This document shows positions 6,672 through 12,182 of a DNA stretch of 64,000 nt, one piece after another; positions within the stretch are counted from its first letter, which is position 1, and each line of letters begins with the position of its first letter. The stretch comes from a virus. The notes below the pieces were generated by a model, which made no database searches, was not told where the DNA came from, and worked only from the letters and a program-made list of their open reading frames with translations. A program made the position numbers and the translations under genes. The stretch is from IMG/VR virus record IMGVR_UViG_3300005578_000001, positions 17,813 through 81,812 of that record, one strand, 5' to 3'.

Positions 6672-6985
6672 GCGACTATATCGCAGAAATCCAAGCGGTC
6701 TTTTTGAAGCTACACGGATGCGATGCGCAGTACGTTGAAAGCGTCCCTGTCGTCGAGGAATTTCAGGGTGAAACGATCTGGCAAGGCGATGTAGAGGTAT
6801 TCGATCTTGTGGGCCATCCGAAAGCAAAACGTGGATATGGATGGGGATATATGACAACCGATAGCGGTGGTCGGCGCTACTTCACAGTGTTGGAACTACC
6901 GCCCGTAGATTCACCACAAACGGCAGTCAAAATAGCGATAGCGTCGGAGATTAAGAATGCGAGAGAAAAGAAAAAAGGTAGGTAG
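6668..6985 (+). CDS. Transposase-coupled conserved hypothetical protein
   Basis: 105 residues, overlapping the transposase stop by ATGA, so co-translated. It contains Tyr-Val-Glu-Ser-Val-Pro-Val, a Phe-Gln-Gly-x-Thr-Ile-Trp-Gln-Gly-Asp-Val-Glu-Val-Phe block, Gly-His-Pro-Lys-Ala-Lys-Arg and a closing Val-Leu-Glu-Leu-Pro-Pro-Val-Asp-Ser-Pro. The style recalls a widespread bacterial hypothetical family of unknown function. An accessory role in transposition is inferred from the coupling only. Confidence 0.7.
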   Translation: MSDYIAEIQAVFLKLHGCDAQYVESVPVVEEFQGETIWQGDVEVFDLVGHPKAKRGYGWGYMTTDSGGRRYFTVLELPPVDSPQTAVKIAIASEIKNAREKKKGR

Positions 6986-7136
6986 GCCAAATCTGGGCAA
7001 AGACGCGAAGAATGTAGTATTGCAGAGTCGCGTACAAGAGACTGAAAAGAAGGCCTATCAGAACGCAGCGAAGTCTGCCGGAGTAGATCTCTCAACCTGG
7101 ATTCGCCAGACCTTGAATCAGGCGATCAAGGCGTGA
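6957..7136 (+). CDS. Ribbon-helix-helix DNA-binding protein
   Basis: 59 residues, starting inside the previous gene's end. A basic N-terminus (Lys-Arg-Lys-Lys-Val-Gly-Arg-Pro) is followed by a beta strand Asn-Val-Val-Leu-Gln-Ser-Arg-Val and two helices, Glu-Thr-Glu-Lys-Lys-Ala-Tyr ... Ala-Lys-Ser-Ala-Gly-Val-Asp-Leu-Ser-Thr-Trp-Ile-Arg. This is the Arc/MetJ-type fold used by plasmid and antitoxin repressors. It ends the transposase operon and could autoregulate it, possibly at the palindrome at 5761-5771. Confidence 0.75.
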   Translation: MREKRKKVGRPNLGKDAKNVVLQSRVQETEKKAYQNAAKSAGVDLSTWIRQTLNQAIKA

Positions 7137-7153
7137 TAGCTTCTACTGGTCGC

Positions 7154-7241
7154 GGAGGACATGGGAATCGAACCCCACCGCGCGAACGGACCCTTTGGAT
7201 GTAAATTCCATTTACGTGCGCCAGCACAAGGGATGTCCTCC
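7154..7241 (-). tRNA. Degenerate tRNA-Ser(GGA)-like sequence
   Basis: Minus-strand 88-base block with a perfect 7-bp acceptor stem (GGAGGAC/GTCCTCC) and a T-arm GTTCGATT. An anticodon-type loop ATGGAAT gives GGA (7209-7207), and a long variable region fits class II tRNA-Ser. The T-stem has four G opposite only three C, so either one base is missing or the loop has eight bases, and the D-arm is poor. It lies one base after the stop of the SecB-like gene. Best read as a decayed or captured tRNA, perhaps still folding as a 3' structure. Confidence 0.5.
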
Positions 7242-7242
7242 G

Positions 7243-7821
7243 CTATTTCTTTACCGCCCTCGCGCGCTTAACAGGCTTCACAGGCTTCACAGTCTTCGTC
7301 GGTTTAGCGGCGGCTAGCTGCTTACGCTTCGAACGAAGGGATTTAATTTCTTCCAACACCCCCTCGGCTGCTGCTTTAGCATGGTCAAGAAACGATGCGG
7401 TCGGAAGAATGACTGCCGGATATGGACCACGTCCGGTCATAGTTGCGAGCATCTCACGAGCAGCCCCGTACAACACAGACGGCGCATTCGCGTAAACGAG
7501 TATGAACTCATTTGTATCCGGCTCCCCCGCATGAAAATGAAAGTACCCGACCAGTGACAGGCGAAAGCTATATGGATATCGATCCTTACGTCCTGCCGAG
7601 GCGATTGTAAGAACGTAACGAAGCCGCGAGGGGTCTTCCGTATGCCGACCGACCTCGCCGTTGACGGTGAAATCGGTCGGCTCAATATTCCATGCTTTCT
7701 CCATCCTGTAGTGATAGCCCGAAGAAGAACCAAAAACCGTTTTCTTCTCGAACGCCTCGTTCAGCTTGAAAAAGAACTCGGCGACGTGATAGCCCTCAAG
7801 ATGTAACGGTGACGGCTCCAT
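7243..7821 (-). CDS. SecB-like chaperone of a toxin-antitoxin-chaperone module
   Basis: 192 residues. The core resembles SecB: N-terminal Leu-x-Gly-Tyr-His-Val-Ala-Glu-Phe-Phe-Phe strand, Phe-x-Leu-Ser-Leu-Val-Gly-Tyr-Phe, and the C-terminal Leu-Tyr-Gly-Ala-Ala-Arg-Glu ... Thr-x-Arg-Gly-Pro-Tyr-Pro ... Leu-Pro-x-Ala-Ser-Phe signature. A Lys/Ala/Pro-rich tail extends about 35 residues beyond usual SecB. The start directly follows the antitoxin stop (TAAATG). In known HigBA-SecB (TAC) systems the chaperone folds and protects the antitoxin; the gene order here supports that role. Confidence 0.8.
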   Translation of the reverse strand: MEPSPLHLEGYHVAEFFFKLNEAFEKKTVFGSSSGYHYRMEKAWNIEPTDFTVNGEVGRHTEDPSRLRYVLTIASAGRKDRYPYSFRLSLVGYFHFHAGEPDTNEFILVYANAPSVLYGAAREMLATMTGRGPYPAVILPTASFLDHAKAAAEGVLEEIKSLRSKRKQLAAAKPTKTVKPVKPVKRARAVKK

Positions 7822-8247
7822 TTAAGATACGTATTCCTCCTCAGTGCCGAACTTGGATCGTTCGACTGTTTTCTTTTTGTATGTGTACTGGATATCGGCG
7901 ATGCTGTGATAGTTCTCGGCATCGCTGAACTCGCGATTTTTCTTCTTAACTGTACCCGCCATAGGAACCAGCATAACGCCGCTTCCGGTAAAGAGAATTC
8001 CCGTCTTCAATCCCTTTGCCAAACGTTGTAGTGTGGGAGCGGTCGGCATTTGACCACCTTCAATTCGCGCAATCATAGGCTGGCGAATTCCTGTGAGTGC
8101 AGCAAGAGACTGCTGGGTCAGTCCTAGTTCTTCGCGTCTCTGTGCGAGGGCAAGCGCGAAATCCATCTCTTTATCGACTTGCTCGTACTGTTCTGCAAAC
8201 TCAGGATCTTGTAGTTGCTCTTGGAGGAACTCTTTAAAAGAACTCAT
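7822..8247 (-). CDS. higA: HigA-type Xre antitoxin with chaperone-addiction tail
   Basis: 141 residues from ATG 8247, which has AAGGAG seven bases upstream and overlaps the toxin stop (ATGA); the longer 8280 start is not supported. A helical N-terminus is followed by an Xre helix-turn-helix at about residues 33-75 (Glu-Leu-Gly-Leu-Thr-Gln-Gln-Ser-Leu-Ala, Arg-Gln-Pro-Met-Ile-Ala-Arg-Ile-Glu-Gly-Gly). The last 40 residues are polar and lie where TAC antitoxins carry the segment that binds SecB. It likely represses the operon at the 8620-8641 palindrome. Confidence 0.85.
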   Translation of the reverse strand: MSSFKEFLQEQLQDPEFAEQYEQVDKEMDFALALAQRREELGLTQQSLAALTGIRQPMIARIEGGQMPTAPTLQRLAKGLKTGILFTGSGVMLVPMAGTVKKKNREFSDAENYHSIADIQYTYKKKTVERSKFGTEEEYVS

Positions 8248-8609
8248 TGTTTCTCCTTTCCGGCTTCGTTTACGAGCCAATCATCCATCCGGTCTTCTGC
8301 CGTTTTGATGTCTACCTCGGGGAGACGTTGCGTCGTTTTTCGGATCGCGTGCACTACGATGAACGCCTGATTCTCACTACTGAAAAAGAAGAAGATCCGA
8401 AATTCATTTCCCCCGTATTCGGGACGAAGCGCCCAGATCTCGCCTCGCACCTTTTCGAGATAGTTTCTGGGGAGCTCGAACCCGTGGTCTTCCAGCATCC
8501 CTATGTACTTGGCGCATTTAGCGCGTTCGCCGTGCGATAACTCTCGAAGAAATCTTGCAACCGGCTTTTTACCCGCGAGATTCTCGTAGAAATTTGCGTC
8601 CCAAGACAT
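8244..8609 (-). CDS. higB: HigB/Gp49-family toxin
   Basis: 121 residues from ATG 8609. Leu-Arg-Glu-Leu, Leu-Arg-Pro-Glu-Tyr-Gly-Gly-Asn-Glu-Phe-Arg-Ile-Phe-Phe-Phe-Phe and a Val-Val-His-Ala-Ile-Arg-Lys-Thr segment are the RelE/HigB (Gp49-like) core; such toxins cleave mRNA on the ribosome. An upstream in-frame ATG at 8621 lies inside the promoter -10 and is excluded. The start is therefore only about 4 bases from the expected transcript end, an almost leaderless mRNA. First gene of the toxin-antitoxin-chaperone operon. Confidence 0.85.
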   Translation of the reverse strand: MSWDANFYENLAGKKPVARFLRELSHGERAKCAKYIGMLEDHGFELPRNYLEKVRGEIWALRPEYGGNEFRIFFFFSSENQAFIVVHAIRKTTQRLPEVDIKTAEDRMDDWLVNEAGKEKQ

Positions 8610-8619
8610 GCGGGAGAGC

Positions 8620-8647
8620 ATTATAACTCGGAAGTTATAATAGTCAA
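8620..8647 (-). promoter_or_regulatory. TAC operon promoter overlapped by HigA operator
   Basis: On the minus strand TTGACT (8647-8642), a 16-base spacer and a consensus TATAAT (8625-8620) form a strong promoter. A perfect inverted repeat, ATTATAACT and AGTTATAAT around CGGA (8620-8641), covers the spacer and -10. This is the expected arrangement for antitoxin autorepression. Confidence 0.85.
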
Positions 8648-8733
8648 GCGCCGGGGAAAGCAAAAAGCACAATTTTCCAAAACAGATTACTTATGGACGA
8701 TCGGGCGCGGGTGTCGATTCGCGGACTGTGGTC

Positions 8734-8982
8734 CTAATTCGGTAGACCAACCCGATCATCAATCAAAACGTCCGTTGAGATTCCCGCCAGCCTTGCATAT
8801 GCCAGCAAGACCATTAACGGCGGTTCCCTTCTTCCGCTCTCGAATTGTGAGATTTGCGCCGGGTAAAGCGGCGAAGCTTTATAGTTCAACGCCTTCACCA
8901 TTTCTGTTTGACTCAATCCTAAATTGGCCCGGATCTGCGCAAGCTTCTTTGCCAGCTTCTTAGGTACAGGACGCTTCGCCAT
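8734..8982 (-). CDS. Small Xre-family regulator (copy 1)
   Basis: 82 residues from ATG 8982 (GGAGG upstream). Basic Lys-Lys-Leu-Ala-Lys-Lys-Leu lead, then an Xre helix-turn-helix: Leu-Gly-Leu-Ser-Gln-Thr-Glu-Met-Val-Lys, Pro-Ala-Gln-Ile-Ser-Gln-Phe-Glu-Ser-Gly-Arg-Arg-Glu-Pro. It ends Leu-Ile-Asp-Asp. It is clearly paralogous to the protein at 9400-9645 and is transcribed away from it across the palindrome at 9014-9031, its likely binding site. Confidence 0.8.
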   Translation of the reverse strand: MAKRPVPKKLAKKLAQIRANLGLSQTEMVKALNYKASPLYPAQISQFESGRREPPLMVLLAYARLAGISTDVLIDDRVGLPN

Positions 8983-9003
8983 TAGAAGCGCCCTCCGTAA
9001 GAC

Positions 9004-9032
9004 TTGCACGCGGTACTAGCAACTGCTAGTAT
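9004..9032 (+). promoter_or_regulatory. Promoter with 18-bp palindromic operator
   Basis: TTGCAC (9004-9009), 17 bases, TAGTAT (9027-9032) on the plus strand. A perfect palindrome TACTAGCA-AC-TGCTAGTA (9014-9031) fills the spacer and -10. It lies between the divergent Xre gene (8982) and the 9117 gene, so one regulator probably controls both directions. Confidence 0.7.
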
Positions 9033-9116
9033 CTTGTGGCTTATTCGATAGGTTGTGGTGTTCGCCCAGATATACCGGGCGAAGATCACCTAATCATTTC
9101 CTCCGAGGATCTCAAT

Positions 9117-9398
9117 ATGGCGTATCGCAAACGAGTGTTCCTCAATCCGATCTCACTTGGCAAACCATCGTACATTCAGGCAGTCGCAGACTCCAGCCTT
9201 GAGGGTACTTATGTGCTGGGAAACTACCTCCTGATTATAGCGGACTGTCACCGCAATATCATGCTGGAGTTTTCGCTGGGTAACGAGCAGCAACGCAAGG
9301 TGAGTCTCGCCAAGATCGATAAGATGGCCCAAGTTGTCAACGAATTCAGAGACGCGGTCCACGCGGAAGCAAAACTAATCGAGGGAGCATCCGAGTGA
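9117..9398 (+). CDS. Unknown protein between two Xre regulators
   Basis: 93 residues from ATG 9117, supported by GAGG nine bases upstream; the longer 9036 start would overlap the promoter's transcription start. Beta-rich N-terminal half (Leu-Glu-Gly-Thr-Tyr-Val-Leu-Gly-Asn-Tyr-Leu-Leu-Ile-Ile-Ala-Asp-Cys) followed by a helical end. It lies two bases before an Xre gene, a toxin-like position, but no toxin motif is recognised. Confidence 0.65.
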   Translation: MAYRKRVFLNPISLGKPSYIQAVADSSLEGTYVLGNYLLIIADCHRNIMLEFSLGNEQQRKVSLAKIDKMAQVVNEFRDAVHAEAKLIEGASE

Positions 9399-9399
9399 G

Positions 9400-9645
9400 A
9401 TGGGGAAGCGACCGCGCCGGAAGTCGAAAGACTTGCCCGCCAAGCTCCTTGCTATCCGGCAACGGCTGGAATTGAGCCAATGGGAAATGTCGCGCTTGCT
9501 GAATTTTCTAATAACTCCCGCGCGGATAAGCGAGTGCGAACGAGGAAAACGGGAACCGAATCTGTTGGTCCTACTCGCTTACGCCCGCGCCGGAGATGTT
9601 ACCGTGGACCAACTGATTGACGATGACCAAAAACTCTATTCCTGA
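9400..9645 (+). CDS. Small Xre-family regulator (copy 2)
   Basis: 81 residues with Arg-Leu-Glu-Leu-Ser-Gln-Trp-Glu-Met-Ser-Arg-Leu-Leu, Ala-Arg-Ile-Ser-Glu-Cys-Glu-Arg-Gly-Lys-Arg-Glu-Pro-Asn-Leu-Leu-Val-Leu-Leu-Ala-Tyr-Ala-Arg and Gln-Leu-Ile-Asp-Asp, aligning end to end with the 8734-8982 protein. The pair flanks the operator and the unknown 9117 gene. It ends shortly before a strong terminator. Confidence 0.8.
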   Translation: MGKRPRRKSKDLPAKLLAIRQRLELSQWEMSRLLNFLITPARISECERGKREPNLLVLLAYARAGDVTVDQLIDDDQKLYS

Positions 9646-9681
9646 TTCTTGCTCCGCGCCGTAGTTGGGCAAGAAGACTGA

Positions 9682-9720
9682 AAGGCCGGGAATGCCCAGA
9701 TCCCGGCCTTTTGGTTTTTG
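9682..9720 (+). terminator. Strong rho-independent terminator
   Basis: AAGGCCGGGA (9682-9691) and TCCCGGCCTT (9701-9710) form a perfect 10-bp stem with a 9-base loop followed by TTGGTTTTTG. It ends the plus-strand Xre transcription unit. Confidence 0.9.
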
Positions 9721-9809
9721 TGATGTTGGTTTACTGTTTAGGCACCTTGTAGGCGGCATGGCCCCACAAACCAGCCGCCCGTCCTTCATCGCTTAATGGA
9801 GCACGCTTT

Positions 9810-10016
9810 ATGGCACGCATGTTAACGAGTCTTCAATGGTGGGAGATTACCGGCTACTGTGTTGCGCTAGGTCTAGTTGTTTTAGCTGCTTTAATGGATA
9901 AGATCGGCGGGCCGGACTCTGCGTCGGAACGCCTAAGCGGCATAATTGCGACTCTCGGCATCCTCGGATTCCTTGTAGTCTTCACAATCGGTTTTGTGCT
10001 CAGGTTTGTGATCTAG
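9810..10016 (+). CDS. Two-span membrane protein
   Basis: 68 residues with hydrophobic helices at about 13-29 and 45-67 joined by a short polar loop (Gly-Gly-Pro-Asp-Ser-Ala-Ser-Glu-Arg). Last gene of the transposon, 36 bases before the right inverted repeat. No homologue recognised; it could be a small toxin or an exclusion membrane protein, but nothing proves it. Confidence 0.6.
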   Translation: MARMLTSLQWWEITGYCVALGLVVLAALMDKIGGPDSASERLSGIIATLGILGFLVVFTIGFVLRFVI

Positions 10017-10051
10017 GGACAAGGGCCGTGCCAGATTTTCAATTCCAGATT

Positions 10052-10069
10052 TCAGATTAGGACACTACC
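10052..10069 (-). repeat. Right terminal inverted repeat of the transposon
   Basis: TCAGATTAGGACACTACC on the plus strand, the exact complement of 3807-3824. It also supplies the stop codon of the interrupted phage gene. Confidence 0.9.
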
Positions 10070-10546
10070 CAGTTTCGGTTTCGGCAGTGACTTCACCGGG
10101 GCGAGGTCAATAGCCAGTTCTTTCTTTGCGTCCCGGCCCGCTTGACTGAGCTTAGCAGCTACTCCCATAGCATGATCGTATCGAGCCTGTCCGATGCCAT
10201 CTAAGCGCTCACGTGGCACAATAGCCAAGCGCCGGAACGCGCGTCCTGTATGCCGGATTCCCTGTTTGATGTTTCGCTCCGACTCTTTCAGGCGATCAGC
10301 CGGATTGAGAAACTTCAATCCGATTCCATGGATCCACTCACTGTCGATGTCGCGATCGTTGCGGAGTCTGCGCCGCCATGCGTTCACCACACCGTAATAG
10401 CGATTGGTTTTAGCGGGGATTTTTATTAACGCTTCGAACTCTGAGTGACGGATCACTTGATCTTCATCCGGCGTGGGAAATGCCTCTTCCAGCTTGCGCA
10501 CGTCGGGGCCGTAGGGAATGCCATTTACTAACTGAGCAGGTTTCAT
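10052..10546 (-). CDS. Phage protein whose C-terminus was replaced by the transposon
   Basis: 164 residues, basic and helical, with Asn-Arg-Tyr-Tyr-Gly-Val-Val-Asn-Ala-Trp-Arg-Arg-Arg-Leu, a compact Trp/Arg-rich segment typical of DNA-binding phage proteins. The last five codons before TGA are read from the transposon end. Joining the flanks across the duplication gives the original ending Pro-Lys-Leu-Val-Val-Asn-Glu-stop, so only the tail changed and the protein is probably functional. Function unknown. Its start overlaps the upstream gene's stop by ATGA. Confidence 0.7.
   Translation of the reverse strand: MKPAQLVNGIPYGPDVRKLEEAFPTPDEDQVIRHSEFEALIKIPAKTNRYYGVVNAWRRRLRNDRDIDSEWIHGIGLKFLNPADRLKESERNIKQGIRHTGRAFRRLAIVPRERLDGIGQARYDHAMGVAAKLSQAGRDAKKELAIDLAPVKSLPKPKLGSVLI
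10070..10078. repeat. Right target-site duplication, CAGTTTCGG
   Basis: Second copy of the nine target bases found at 3798-3806, directly outside the right inverted repeat. Confidence 0.9.
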
Positions 10547-10713
10547 TTCTTGTTTCTCCGATCCTTCATAAGCTCGGAAATAGATCCTTTCATTTCCACA
10601 GGTTTCTTTCTTCCGGCAAGTTGTTTGTTTACCTGAAGCGAATAGGTCAAAGCGCCCTTATGCTTACCATGCTTCCAGAATGCGCTGGATTTCTGTCGCG
10701 TTTTGATTCTCAT
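10543..10713 (-). CDS. Small basic protein, unknown
   Basis: 56 residues from ATG 10713; a longer frame to 10833 enters the palindrome-rich region and is not supported. Strongly basic (Lys/Arg clusters), with a Tyr-Ser-Leu-Gln-Val-Asn-Lys-Gln-Leu-Ala-Gly-Arg-Lys-Lys segment. It overlaps the next gene by ATGA. Possibly nucleic-acid binding by charge alone. No clear ribosome site before the ATG. Confidence 0.5.
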   Translation of the reverse strand: MRIKTRQKSSAFWKHGKHKGALTYSLQVNKQLAGRKKPVEMKGSISELMKDRRNKK

Positions 10714-11135
10714 GGCAGTTATACGCCATTGGCGTCGTTGCTTAACCTGTCCGGGCCTTCCACGCTCCGCAACGCATAGCCGTGGATCGCTTAGCAATAT
10801 AGAGCAAACTAATTTCAGGCCATTGGCCCCCATGACGTACCGAGCCCAGTAGGGCCGCGCAATGCACCGCTATAGCAATGCTCCGCGTTGGGAAAATCTA
10901 TAATTGCAATAGGCCATAGGCCCCTAGCCATGCACGGCCTTACTACGGTGTGCCGCTCGCAGCCGAGCAACTGCCGGGCGCAGGCTGGCCCTGCTCTACG
11001 CAGAACTCTATATGATTTCAAAATGGACCATTGGTCCCCCCGCGCTGCGTTACCAACCTAGCCGCACAAAGGGCTACAGTGCCGGGCCGCGCGTCGCCAC
11101 CCGAGGATAGCTCTGCTATACGGAGCCGAAAACTT
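10714..11135. other. Palindrome-rich noncoding region
   Basis: About 420 bases without convincing genes. It holds three related short palindromes: GGCCATTGGCC (10818-10828), GGCCATAGGCC (10912-10922) and GGACCATTGGTCC (11025-11037). It also holds a direct repeat GCAATGC (10859-10865 and 10875-10881) and several GC-rich hairpins. Such clustering inside an otherwise packed arm suggests a regulatory or replication-origin site. Confidence 0.55.
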
Positions 11136-11795
11136 CTATTCTTCAACGGTTGCCTCAAACATTCCAAACTGCCCCGGCGTAGGGCTTCCCGGTCGCCAGT
11201 TTCCTAACCCCTTGTAGCGACCTGCTAATTCAAGGATCTGTCGGAGAATCTTGACTGTAATCGCCTCATCCATGATGACGATCCGCCCCTCAGTGGCCCA
11301 CTGCTCGAAGCGTGGCCGCACTCGTATATGCTTACTTTGACCTACGCGCACGCGCTTGACGAACAACGAGAATCCAAGCTTCCGCACCCCTTCGATATGT
11401 TCGACAAAATGAGCCTTGTCCTTAAGATCGTTGATATCAGACATAGAGATCGTCGCGCCTGAGCCATTAATGAAGAGAGGCCAGTGAAACTCAGGGCATA
11501 ACAAACCGCTTTGCGATTGTGCCTTAAAAGTCTTCTTCCCCGATCCGGTCGGCACCTGAGCCCCGCCTTCCATCAGACAGCGCATGATATATTCACTTGG
11601 AATGGTAACGATTTCCCCGTCCGTATTCAGCGAGCCAATCCAGCGAAACGGCGGCGTTCGATCGTCGCCAGCTTTCGACTTCGCTTTATTCTCAGGTTCT
11701 TTACGCCACTCGTCCATCGCGTCAGACCACTCGATATTATCAGCGTGCATGAGTAGGGGCGTTAAGCCCTTAATGGTAACTTTTACGTTTAACAT
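11136..11795 (-). CDS. Phage RAMP/Cas7-like protein of unknown role
   Basis: 219 residues. The opening Val-Lys-Val-Thr-Ile-Lys-Gly-Leu-Thr-Pro-Leu-Leu-Met-His, the Pro-Ser-Glu-Tyr-Ile-Met-Arg-Cys-Leu step and the closing Gly-Asn-Trp-Arg-Pro-Gly ... Gly-Gln-Phe-Gly-Met-Phe occur in a phage family resembling the RRM-type fold of RAMP/Cas7 proteins. No CRISPR array is present. A nucleic-acid-binding role in replication or recombination is plausible. It precedes the palindrome-rich region. Confidence 0.6.
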   Translation of the reverse strand: MLNVKVTIKGLTPLLMHADNIEWSDAMDEWRKEPENKAKSKAGDDRTPPFRWIGSLNTDGEIVTIPSEYIMRCLMEGGAQVPTGSGKKTFKAQSQSGLLCPEFHWPLFINGSGATISMSDINDLKDKAHFVEHIEGVRKLGFSLFVKRVRVGQSKHIRVRPRFEQWATEGRIVIMDEAITVKILRQILELAGRYKGLGNWRPGSPTPGQFGMFEATVEE

Positions 11796-11807
11796 AGACC
11801 GTTTCCC

Positions 11808-12089
11808 TTAGAGCCCAAAAACCTCACGGGCTTTTTCCAATCGTTGTAGATAGCCGCCATTACGTTTGCCTGCTTTAGAAGCCCAGCGAAACCGATGGCC
11901 GGGGAATACTTCAGCTTGGTCTACCAGTCCCGCTTTAACCAGCTTAGCGGTATGCGCACGTACCGTTCGCGCTGAAATAGCGCCTTCGATTTGCTGCGCG
12001 ATCTCCGAGTTGGTCAGCCACTTACTTTCGTCGCCGCGCAGGACTAAGTAAACTTTTAATTCGTGGATTGAGACTTCGCTTTTCTCCAT
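11808..12089 (-). CDS. Winged-helix DNA-binding protein
   Basis: 93 residues. A helix-turn-helix with Trp-Leu-Thr-Asn-Ser-Glu-Ile-Ala, Ile-Ser-Ala-Arg-Thr-Val-Arg-Ala-His-Thr-Ala-Lys-Leu-Val-Lys-Ala-Gly-Leu-Val, then a wing with Phe-Arg-Trp, is a MarR/ArsR-style winged helix. ATG 12089 is used although no strong ribosome site precedes it; a TTG at 12125 is the alternative. Likely a regulator of the adjacent genes. Confidence 0.75.
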   Translation of the reverse strand: MEKSEVSIHELKVYLVLRGDESKWLTNSEIAQQIEGAISARTVRAHTAKLVKAGLVDQAEVFPGHRFRWASKAGKRNGGYLQRLEKAREVFGL

Positions 12090-12144
12090 ACGGCGGAGTA
12101 TGGCATGGTGAGGCGAGGCAGTCAACTATCAATATGACCGTAAA

Positions 12145-12177
12145 CAAAAGAGACGCCACCCCACCCGCAGCGTCTCT
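12145..12177 (-). terminator. Rho-independent terminator (twin of 3284-3314)
   Basis: AGAGACGC (12149-12156) and GCGTCTCT (12170-12177) pair perfectly; on the minus strand UUUUG follows. It lies 5 bases beyond the stop of the secreted Cys-rich gene. The stem sequence is shared with the terminator at 3284-3314. Confidence 0.8.
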
Positions 12178-12182
12178 CTCAA

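Larger units (their letters stand above)
3807..10069. mobile_element. IS1-family transposon carrying passenger genes (6263 bp)
   Basis: Perfect 18-bp terminal inverted repeats (GGTAGTGTCCTAATCTGA at 3807-3824; its complement at 10052-10069) are bracketed by a 9-bp direct repeat, CAGTTTCGG. The only transposase inside is an IS1-family DDE enzyme at 5832-6671, so the whole unit moved as one. Cargo in order: secreted Cys-rich protein, Ntn hydrolase plus Panacea-like protein, transposase with two coupled small genes, tRNA-like sequence, HigB-HigA-SecB operon, two Xre regulators around an unknown gene, and a two-span membrane protein. It is inserted in the last codons of a phage gene. Intact repeats and duplication point to recent transposition. 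Confidence 0.88.

Noticed and set aside
8726-8741. TGTGGTCCTAATT, similar to the transposon end
   Set aside because: Match is broken by an extra base, and there is no flanking repeat; it lies in the last codons of an Xre gene.
10815-11021. 68-codon minus-strand frame in the palindrome-rich region
   Set aside because: No ribosome site, unusual composition and overlap with hairpins; treated as chance.
11136-11795. Possible CRISPR-Cas component (RAMP-like)
   Set aside because: No array, no other cas genes; the likeness is limited to short motifs and the family is better known as a phage protein of unknown function.
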